NCBI RefSeq assembly: GCF_949987515.2
Contig: NC_082699.1
Coordinates: 77,317,281 to 77,381,280 of the forward strand
Direction: 5' to 3'
Length of the DNA: 64,000 nt
Source: Delphinus delphis
Lineage: Eukaryota > Chordata > Mammalia > Artiodactyla > Delphinidae
The notes beneath the pieces are model-generated. The model was not told the origin of the DNA and made no database searches. It saw only the letters and a list, made by a program, of their open reading frames with translations. This document shows, piece by piece, positions 54,414 through 64,000 of the stretch. Made by a program: the position numbers and the translations under genes. Every line of letters begins with the position of its first letter. Position 1 is the first letter of the stretch.

Positions 54414-55439
54414 AAAGGTACAGTGATCCAAGCAGAGTCACTGCTTTCTTAGAAAGCACGTTCTAGTTAGGGAGGCCCTAGGGCTCTAGGGATTGGATTA
54501 CGGTGTGCTTGCTGGGACGGAGAAGACCACACAAGGAAGAGTCCGCTCCACTCCTAGACTCTTCTCCACACGACACAGTGTGGTCACCAGCAGTTCCTGG
54601 GGCTTCACGCTTCTCCCGGCAGAAAAGAGGAAACCCCTCTCTTCCCAGGCAGCTCGGCCCCTCGTCCCATAACTTAGTCTTGCTGTCCCTGAGGGGCCCG
54701 ACTCTCTTAGAGGGGGATTTATCAAGAGAGGAAGTGGAGGGTCAGCCATAAAAACTGCCCGCCCTGAAGAAAAGTCGGGACATGACCAGAAGACGCTGTG
54801 AGGGCGGGGATGGGGAGGCCACCTGCACAAACCCACCCCAGAGCTGAAGGCGGGACGGCTGGCAAGAGTGTAGCCGACGTCCTGAGACAAGAAAACACCA
54901 AAAAGCAAAAATCCTGACATATTCAAGAAACCAAAGGATGGCCAATGTGGGTCAAATGTAGAGCGCTTCATACTCTGTTAAATTCACATATGTTGGTCTG
55001 AGCTAATCCTCTGTAATGTTAAATGTATTTCTCAGAGTTCCAGCAACAGTTTCAAGTTTCGTATTATGCTAAAGAGATCTATCATAAAATGTTTAAAACA
55101 GATTTTCCTGCTACTTTCAGCTTTAGTTCAAAAACAAGTGAAGCACTTTCAGGAGGTGTCTTAACTCTTTCAACCCGCTGTACACCATCCAGGTATGTTA
55201 CGGGCACAAGATACATTTCATAGTATGAGTATCTCTCATAGTAACTGACGGACTTTGGGCAAAGGACTTCATTAGCATCTCAAAGCGTGACAGACCTCAG
55301 CACAGTGGCCTGATGCTATCTGCCTCCCAAGAAATGAGAAACAAATGAGACAAGCTACAGGGAAACAGTCAGAAGACTGTAAAAGAGTCTCACATAAAAG
55401 AGATACAATTAGTAAACAGGAACACAGAACAAATATCCA

Positions 55440-55640
55440 AACTTGCAACTTACCCAGAAAATACAAATTAAAACAATAAGGCAACGTTTTCTACATACTG
55501 AATGAGCAGCACTGCTGCCAGAGGTATAATTAGAACAATCCTTTCAGAAGGCAATTTCCAATATGTCTCAACAGCAATAAAAGTGTTCAGAATGGCTGAC
55601 CCAGTAATCCCTCTCCTGACAAAATCTCTCTCCTGCTCGA
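55440..55640 (+). mobile_element. Old L1 fragment (tentative)
   Basis: Motifs ggcaatttccaatatgtctc, aacagcaataaaagtgttca and tgacccagtaatccctctcc resemble the ORF2/3' region of old mammalian L1 subfamilies. Ends approximate and subfamily unresolved. Confidence 0.5.
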
Positions 55641-56329
55641 AAAGCCAAAGCGCTGAAGAGGCTCACCATAGCCTTCCCAGTAACAGTGAAAATAAACCAA
55701 AAAAAGAAAGAGTATTTATTATTAATGCATTCAACAGGATGTGAGTACTGAAGTGTGCCACTAACCAGCCACAGTGGCTTTAACTAGCCACTAATAGGGT
55801 TTCTTTTCAAAGTGATGCATGTTTTAAATTGACTGTGGTTAACAGGTGCACATATCTGTGAATACACTAAAAAACTGAAGGACACATTTTAAACTGTGGT
55901 CTGAGAACTAAATCTCAATAAAGTTACTTTTAAAAAAGGAAAAGCATTTATTATTAATGCGTTCAGCCCTATGTGGATGCCAGCACAAGCCACTAGGTGA
56001 CAGGGACAAGAAAAACAACAAGTCAGACAGACACCTTCAGAGAGCTTGCAGCCTGAGTGCGGAGCCTGTCAATCAATTGAGCGATCGAAATATAGTGGGT
56101 GAAAGTGCTCGATGGGTAAGCACATACTCCAGTGGGAATGTTCCAAAGGAACACAAGGTAGTCTTGAGGGACCAAGAAAGGCTTTGTAGAAAACAACAGA
56201 AGTGGTTATCTACACTGAGATCTGAAGGATGAACAAATGTTAGCCAAAAGAAGGAAGGAAAGTGGAAAGGAAGAAGGGATGAGGGAGAGGAAGAGAATGA
56301 GAAATCCAGGTGGACACGCCACACTTTCT

Positions 56330-56500
56330 TTATCCATCCATCAGTGAATGGACATTGATGGATGCCGCTTTCACTTTTTGGCTATTATGCGTGATGCCAC
56401 TAGGAACACTCATGTGCAAGTTTTTATGTGGGTGTATGTCTTCAAACCTCTTGAGTACATACCTAGGAGTGGAACTGCAGGATCGTATTGCACTACTGTT
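56330..56500 (-). mobile_element. Old L1 ORF2 3' fragment, minus orientation
   Basis: The plus strand shows tttatccatccatcagtgaa, ctttttggctattatgcgtg, catgtgcaagtttttatgtg and catacctaggagtggaactg, the reverse complement of the L1 ORF2 C-terminal region found in the plus orientation at about 40130-40290. Confidence 0.85.
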
Positions 56501-56836
56501 GATCATCCACTTTCCTTCCCAAAATCCCAGACAACAGAATCACACAAATCACTGTATCTAACATTCCCCACATAAACCAAACCCTCTTAATTCCACCAGA
56601 ACTGGAGAAAGTCCTCCTACCTGAAGCTATTCCTTCTGCTCAGTCTTGTCTGGCAAACACCAATTTGTTCTTCAAGGTCAAGGTCACCTCCTTCATGGAA
56701 CATTACCCAAACCATTCTTCCACCTCTGAAAAGAACTGTCAATTCCCCCATGATGCTCCCATATCCATCATTTACTATGGACTCCTCTATAGGCTTAACC
56801 GTGGCATCCTCCCCACACCCTATTCTTTTCATGTAA

Positions 56837-57353
<517 letters not shown>

Positions 57354-57429
57354 TCTCCCCTATAATTCTGAATTGATAAATCTTTCAAAGTAGATAAAAT
57401 AGTAAAACACCTATTTTTAATATTTATTA

Positions 57430-57610
57430 CATTTCTTTTCCATTATAGTTTATTACAAGATATTGAGTATATAGTGCCCTGCGCTATACAGTGGGACATT
57501 GTTGTCTATCTAATTTATTCCCCTCTCCTCTCCCTTTTGGTAACCGTAGGTTAGTTTTCTATTGTCTATGAGTCTGTTTCTGTTTTGTAAATAAGTTCAT
57601 TAATATTTAT
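57430..57610 (-). mobile_element. Old L1 3' tail, minus orientation
   Basis: The plus strand reads ttacaagatattgagtatat, agtgccctgcgctatacagt, ggacattgttgtctatctaa and gtaaccgtaggttagttttc, the reverse complement of the older L1 3'UTR type seen at 35172-35382. Sense to TRAPPC9. Confidence 0.88.
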
Positions 57611-59723
57611 TACATTTTTAACTCACACATTTAAAATCCCATTATCTAAAAACATATTAACTAGAAATACTGCTTTTATCCATTGTCACTTTACCTGAAA
57701 CAATATTTAAACCCTACATCAATGTCTCTGATACTACTAGAGCCACTTTGGAATAAAATTCGTCATAAAAAAAAACAAAAAACAATTGGCCCCAGAACCC
57801 ATCTTGTGAGTTCCCGCGCACTGGCACACACCAGGCGGGGGGGACCTATGAGGAGGGGCAGGCAAGAACCCCCAGACTGTGCTGCCTCCCTCTGCAAACA
57901 CCCAGACGGGTTCCCGTCCAAGGAGAAGGTTACTCCTCTCTTCCGTATTTCATTTCAATGCGGTCATATTTAGAAATGTTAGTTATCAACTGTGAATGGT
58001 ACCATGAGCTCCCCAGGAGAAAGGTCACCCAATCAATTAAAATACTATCATTAAAATAATAACAAGCTGCCACACAATCTGTAATATCCTAGTTGTACAA
58101 ATGAGAAAATGAAGGCCCAGGAAGAACTTAATTACTGATCTGAGGTTATGGTAATTAGAGGTTGGGGTGAGTGGAGGGAACCCTTGGTCCTCCTGACTTC
58201 AGTCCTCTTCTCAGAAGACTCCAATTAACCAAATACCATTACACACAGGCCCTTATGAGGCAGCGGTTTGTTCAACAGGGTCAAATATCCCAAGTTTCTC
58301 TCCTTCTAGACCCAGCGTCTTCGGATCACTAATTAATATGACCTTAAATAACCACCAAGTTCCTTCTCTCCTGGGGCTTCTGCAGGGAAGACGGGCCGAC
58401 TAAACAGGCACCAGCTCTGTCGGTGCAACGTCAGAAGTGCGTGAGGGGAGAGACCGAACAGCAGGAGGACGACGGGTCCCCTGGGACTTGTGACAGGCAG
58501 CCTAGAGGAAGTGCAGACCCAGGGGAGATGGCTGACAAGGTGCAGGCAAGGGGTGAGGGCAAAGGCCCGCTGCGGGAAGAAGATGTGTATTTGCGAGAAA
58601 AAAGTCCAGGACGAGGCAGGTGAGGCAGGGGGAGGTGGAAGCAGCTCAGGGAAGGGATGTGCTCCCCTCCCTGGGAGCAGCTGCGTCAGCCTCTGGGTGT
58701 GTGATTACAGAGACCCAGCTCCTCTCCACACAGCGCGGCCATCCCAGTGCCAGAGGCCCCGCTGAGGCCTCACCCCCAAGGCTCTGGGCGGTGTCCTCTC
58801 CAGACAGTGCCCTCCACAGGGAGACAGGGACCTCGCCACGAGAACCTGTACGACCTTTCGGTGAGGGGGCAGAAGGCCGGCCTGCGGGATGATGCAGGAC
58901 GGCTCCAGGGTCACCCCAGCCCGGAGCTCCCGGGGGCTGCCCAGGCCCCTGCAGATTCTGCCCCGAGGCCCAGCTTCCCTCTGCCCAACCAGACCTGCCT
59001 CCTTCTCTTCCCCTCAGTGGGTGTCGATCCCAAGAGCACTTCTAATAAACGCCCCGCACTTGCATCACATCCAAGAGTGCTTCCCAGGGGACCCACAGCA
59101 CATGCTAACCCGGCGGGAGGGACAGGCAGACAGGGCGCCGGGGCACAGGCAGCGGAGGGCTGATTTCCAAGGGCCTGTGCGGCACCCAGGCAGCAGGAGA
59201 ACACCTGGGGCTCAGGGTGGGGGCTGGGCTGGAGATAAACGGATTGTGACTGAAACCCAAAAACACTGACACCCAGGAACTGTGTGAGAAGAGAAGGTGA
59301 CGGAGGCAAGGACCTAGAAGAAAGCTGCCCTGATGTGTGGGCAAAGACATGCACGATCCCTCAGAAAGTCAAGACAGATGCTGCCCGCGAGGGGAGCAGT
59401 GACCAAAAGGGGCACAGAGGTGTTTGGGGTTCTGGTCTTGTGTCCGATCTGGGTGCTGGGTACCACGTGGTCACTTCGTGAAAACTCACTGAGCAGTGTG
59501 CTTGTGAACCGTGCACTTCTGCATGTAAGTGTTACACGTTGACACTTACATTTTATAAAACGTAGGCAAAGGCAAGGGGAGCCCATGCCGGAGGCTGAGA
59601 GCAGCGAGAAGGGCCAGTAGTGTGTGTTGAGAGGGGCCCAGGGAGGTGAGGGCACGGAGGACATCACCCACCCGATCCTGGGCCGGTGTTGACGGGGGCC
59701 AGCACCAGGAGTGCACTCATTCA

Positions 59724-60011
<288 letters not shown>

Positions 60012-60144
60012 TCAAGATAACGCCTCAACCACCACGCTCAAAGCGCAACCAAAGCATTTCCCCTGTGTTTATCCTGGAGAAGCACACTCACATGATGCGC
60101 CTGTTCACATGGTTTTTTGGGTTTTTAAAAAATGCTTTATCTTA

Positions 60145-60228
60145 TATGGGGTTGGCCAAAAAGTTCGTTCGGGTTTTTCCACAAGATGTTAGAGAAAAAC
60201 CCAAACGAACTTTTTGGCCAACCCAATA
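60145..60228. mobile_element. Mariner-derived palindromic MITE
   Basis: The left arm ggttggccaaaaagttcgtt continues to gggttttt; the right arm aaaaacccaaacgaactt continues to tttggccaacccaata. The arms pair over about 31 bases with one or two mismatches, around a roughly 15-nt centre (ccacaagatgttagag). TA dinucleotides at 60145-60146 and 60227-60228 fit Tc1/mariner target duplication. The terminal sequence is the one I know from cetartiodactyl mariner elements. All transposase sequence is deleted. Confidence 0.88.
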
Positions 60229-60949
60229 TTCTCTCTCTTCTGCAAAGACACAATTTTTAAAATAACCCACTTTGAAATACTTATAATAAGGTTATGACAA
60301 AATATTATGTTTTCAGTGGCATGTATTTGAATTACAGCATACTTCTTTTTTTTTCAAGAAAATACTATTTGATGAGCCTTCATTATCAACAACCAAGGCC
60401 ATAAAATTAAAAAGCACAGCATTTCTCTGAAGTATAAGAACAGAAAAGCAGAAAGCTAAGGTAGAAAAAAGGTTACCAACAAAACTGTGGCTGCTCCCTC
60501 CAAAACAACTCAGCGTGTCTGAAATTAGAGGTGGAGGAAATCGGTTGCACAGCCATCGAAAAGTATTTTTTTAAGATCACAGGATTTTAGAGTTGTTTAT
60601 TCCAAGTCCCTTTTGGCAACAGTTACTGCTTTTAAATATTTTCCACCTTAAAATTCATGAAGATGTGGAAACAGGGCTCAAAAACAGTTACCACCCAGTG
60701 CTGTGTGCCCAGGGGCCCCGGGGGGTTGGTTGAAAGGTTGGGGGAAAGGATTTAAGACTCTGACCAAAGCATTCCTCCTCTCATAGGTCTACTGATGAGA
60801 CCTCTCCCACTGCCTACCCTACAAGGCTGGCAAGTCCCTTTTGTGAACTTCCACTGAATCCTGCACAAATCTTGTCCCATAGGCGTTATCTGGCACATAC
60901 AGTGAGGCACCTGTAAGCTTGTGTCTTTGTTTCTTCCATCAGTCCTTAA

Positions 60950-61060
60950 TTTCCTTGGGAGCCAGGATGGTATCTTATTCACCAAATGTCCTTACTGCCT
61001 AGTAAGATGCCTAATACAGAGCTGGTCCTTAACAGGCTCGTGGGTCAAGTTGAAAGCATG
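60950..61060 (+). mobile_element. L2 3' tail fragment
   Basis: Motifs ttccttgggagccaggatgg, tatcttattcaccaaatgtc and gtaagatgcctaatacagag follow the L2 3'-end order. Diverged; ends approximate. Confidence 0.55.
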
Positions 61061-61194
61061 ATGAAAGAAAAAGCCCCTATTTTTCAGACATGCCTACTTA
61101 AGCATATAGGGTAAAATGACATGATTTCTGGGATTTGCTGTAAAATATTTCAACAAAGAACAAATAAAAGAAAAAGGAAGGTCTGAATAAAGCC

Positions 61195-61300
61195 AGATAT
61201 GGCAAAATCTTATTAATTACTTCATCTGGGTGATGGGCTATTGTACTATTCTCTCTGATTTGTGTATATTTAAATTATTTCATAGTAATTTTTAAACTGT
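61195..61300 (+). repeat. Ancient repeat tail, same family as 5380-5545 and 27930-28060
   Basis: Carries catctgggtgatgggctatt, gtactattctctctgatttg and taaattatttcatagtaatt. Probably an old L1M-like 3' end; class uncertain. Confidence 0.5.
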
Positions 61301-62284
61301 TAACTGAATAACAATTACTAATAATTATGAATTGAAATTCTTAGAGCTGACCAAACCTACCCACACACAAAAACCTTGATATCCTACCAGTTTTATCTTA
61401 CAGAAATCTTTTCATACAATGACAGGAGAGGAAGGAATGACAAGTCCCTGCAGTATTTCCACGATGTCAAAAGACCAAAGGCCAAAACAAAATAAGAGAT
61501 TCTGAAAAGGATGATAAGGCTGAAATCAACGTCATGACTAACCTAGCCCAGAATTCTAAATGACCTGACCTAACTAATTTGCACCCCACCATACCAAGAA
61601 TGCGGCACATATCACTCTGCAGATTTTTTTTTAATAGATAAGGATCCAGTTCCTACCACAGGCAATTACGGTAAGACTGAGTATAAATTTTCTTAACACC
61701 AAATAGTGTACAAATCATAATTTCTATGCGATTCAAACTGCTCGTCCTATAAAATCTGAATCTTTTTATTCTTAAGACAGATTTGCAGTATATGAGCCGG
61801 TGATAAAATTTTCAACACTCTTGTATTCAGAAAGTTCAGCAATGTGAGAGTGTATTACCTCAACGACTGCCTTCTACCAAACTTACGTGCCTTACCACTC
61901 TCCTTCATAAGAGTTCCTGGCGAAAATTTAATCTCTCATTCAGAAAAAGGCTAAGCAAAAGGTATGATAAAAAAATCTTCATATATAGGGACACAAGTAA
62001 GATTAAAGTGATGATAAGCAGCCCGTTACGCTAGCAAATACACACAGTGTACTTCTGTGCTCCTACCTCGACTTTCCATAACCAGCTAGGGAAAATGTTC
62101 ACTTCCAGAAACAGAGAGAAATACATTTCAGGTCCTGAGAATACAGACAATTTCCCTTTTATTCACAGGTACGGGGATTTAGTAGAATTCCACTTAATTC
62201 TCTGAGAAATGTTGAAAGTAGTCCAGAGCAACAGTGGAGATGGGGTTTAAAGTAACTTTTATTTCTTGTTAAAAATACAGCCAG

Positions 62285-62487
62285 GGCTTCCCTGGTGGCG
62301 CAGTGGTTGAGAGTCCGCCTGCCGATGCAGGGGACATGGGTTCGTGCCCCGGTCCGGGAAGATCCCACATGCCGCGGAGCGGCTGGGCCCGTGAGCCATG
62401 GCCGCTGAGCCTGCGCGTCCGGAGGCTGTGCTCCGCAACGGGAGAGGCCACAACAGTGAGAGGCCCGCGTAAAAAAAAAAAAAAAAA
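62285..62487 (+). mobile_element. CHR-type SINE with 14-bp target duplication and long pure A tail
   Basis: Head ggcttccctggtggcgcagt, tRNA-like boxes, CHR body ending gagaggcccgcgt and a pure A tail of over 15 bases before the duplicated site. It is flanked by aaaaatacagccag at 62271-62284 and 62488-62501. It is among the best-preserved copies in the window. Antisense to TRAPPC9. Confidence 0.97.
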
Positions 62488-63734
62488 AAAAATACAGCCA
62501 GCTGACATTTATCACTTTTACCTGATTTGATCTCTTACCTTATCTCCCCACCTCTTTCACAAAATGATGGTGAATGTCCCCTCCCAAAACAGAAGGCTAA
62601 GTAAAAAGTATCAAATCACATGGAGGTGTGCTTATTTGTTTCATTTTTCAAAAGAAACATGTTTCATCCATGTGATTTAAAAATTAAGATCAAGAAACAA
62701 ACTCTGTTCAATAAATGGCAATGAGCACATGCCACGTAGCTGCTCATCAGGTGTGGACACACGTTACACGTATTTACAGGCACGCCTGCTGTGTGCCAGC
62801 AAGGGGGACACAGGGACAGGCAGGGTCTCTGCTCTCACGGGGCACACAGCCTGGTGGCGGCGGGGAGAAGTGCTAAATCATTGCCCCATTTTTTTAAGGT
62901 ACTTACACATTATGGGAAATGCTGTTTAGAAAGAACAGGAGTACGTGAAAGAGAGAAATAAAAGGACTGCATTTAGGTGGAGAGCCAACGGGGGACCTCT
63001 AGAAGAGCTGACACTCAGCGGAGACCTGAAGGATGCCTGGGGTGCAGCGGTGAACGGCAGGGAAGAGCATTCCTGAGGAAGCAATAGCCGGCAGGAGACC
63101 CGGCAGTGGACACCTGGATGGCGTGTGCACAACTGGCCCAGCACGGAAAGAAAAGGCTAAGGCCAGCCCAGTGTAACTGCATAGAGCCCAGGAGGCTTGC
63201 ATTTACTCTGGAGCCAGTCTGCAGTTATGTTCCAGGGATACAAAAGGGGTCACTGGAAAGCACCTGCGATCTCTCCAGAAGTCTGTCAGAAGCACACTAA
63301 CAGGGATTCCGGTCCCAAGCACATGGAAACTCAATCCCCCTTCCCAGCTCTCTGCAGAGCAACAGTGTGACCGCTCGAAAAACCCCTTCCCAGACACTAA
63401 CTCACCCCACGAAATCTGTCCCGAAGACGGCCTAACGGAGCCTGTACGCTCAACTGTCCCCTCCACAGGCCTGCAGGTCTCATCTCGTCTCTCACACCAG
63501 CAACTCTCAGCCTTTCAAATGTAAACCCCGAAAGCTTCTAGGGCGTGTCCAGCTATTTCGCCCTTAACTTCAACCACTGGTACCAGGGCCAAGGCAGGGG
63601 GCCATCCCACCAGCACGCACTCCTTCCCAATGGGGCCAGGCCTGAAGCACTGGCCCGCAGGGCACTTTATTCCAGCCTCCACGTTGCCTCAGAGGGACAG
63701 ATGGAATTAGACCTCACCTGACAGTATCTGCTGA

Positions 63735-63900
63735 GCACTGTCCTAGCACATTCTGGGGACTGACTCACTCAGTCCTTATAACAACCTTCCCGTGACACAG
63801 TAAAAGTACCTCCCTGTACAGATGAGGGACAGAAGACTTGACGGGGGCCATGCAGCCAGTCGGTAATGGTGTCACCCTCTCACTAGCTGTTCGACCTGAG
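63735..63900 (+). mobile_element. MIR SINE fragment
   Basis: Motifs tgctgagcactgtcctagca, tcagtccttataacaacctt, ctgtacagatgagggacaga and gcagccagtcggtaatgg follow the MIR order. Ends approximate. Confidence 0.7.
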
Positions 63901-64000
63901 GAATAGCATTTAACCTCCCCAAGCCTCTATTCCCTCAAGTGCGGTACAGGGCCCACTGCACCCGCTCACCAAGCCGTGAGAAATGATGGTACACGTATGA

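Overview
The window is non-coding-rich nuclear DNA from a mammal, almost certainly a cetacean (whale or dolphin). The main support is a set of tRNA-Glu-derived SINEs of the CHR type: ten copies, most beginning with the same gggcttccctggtgg head. There are also a cetartiodactyl-style L1, ancient MIR, L2 and MaLR repeats, and a palindromic mariner remnant. Nothing prokaryotic is present (no operons, ribosome binding sites or CRISPR array).

The single host gene recognised is TRAPPC9 (NIBP, subunit 9 of the TRAPPII vesicle-tethering complex), on the minus strand. Six consecutive internal exons are visible, in transcript order at 59905-59762, 23179-23053, 14797-14652, 7205-7120, 3972-3846 and 196-64. 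Every exon has AG/GT borders and the reading phases join (1-1, 1-2, 2-1, 1-0, 0-1, 1-2). They give about 254 uninterrupted codons that match, in order, the middle of TRAPPC9 as I know it (my estimate is residues 450-710 of about 1150). The gene enters from the right edge and leaves at the left edge, so neither promoter nor 3' end is here.

Layout: 1-14.8 kb holds four exons separated by 3-7.5 kb introns with a 72-bp minisatellite, two young SINEs, an LTR relic and an L1 tail. 14.8-23.2 kb is an intron with a microsatellite, a long CHR SINE, a perfect 20-bp inverted repeat and a MaLR LTR. 23.2-59.8 kb is one 36.6 kb intron with a near-full-length but dead L1 (about 35.39-40.81 kb, antisense to the gene), a second L1 tail with a perfect 17-bp target duplication, several SINEs and LTRs, a G-rich pentanucleotide repeat, and a retrocopy of CEBPZOS with an intact 80-codon frame (56876-57118). 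59.9-64 kb is partial intron with an 84-bp mariner-derived hairpin and another young SINE.

No new multi-gene system is visible. The items most worth a second look are the intact CEBPZOS retrocopy, the mariner hairpin resembling bovine miR-2284/2285 precursors, the perfect inverted repeat at 18912-18964, and the coding-frame-preserving minisatellite. All family assignments are from recognition of the sequence; no database search was run.
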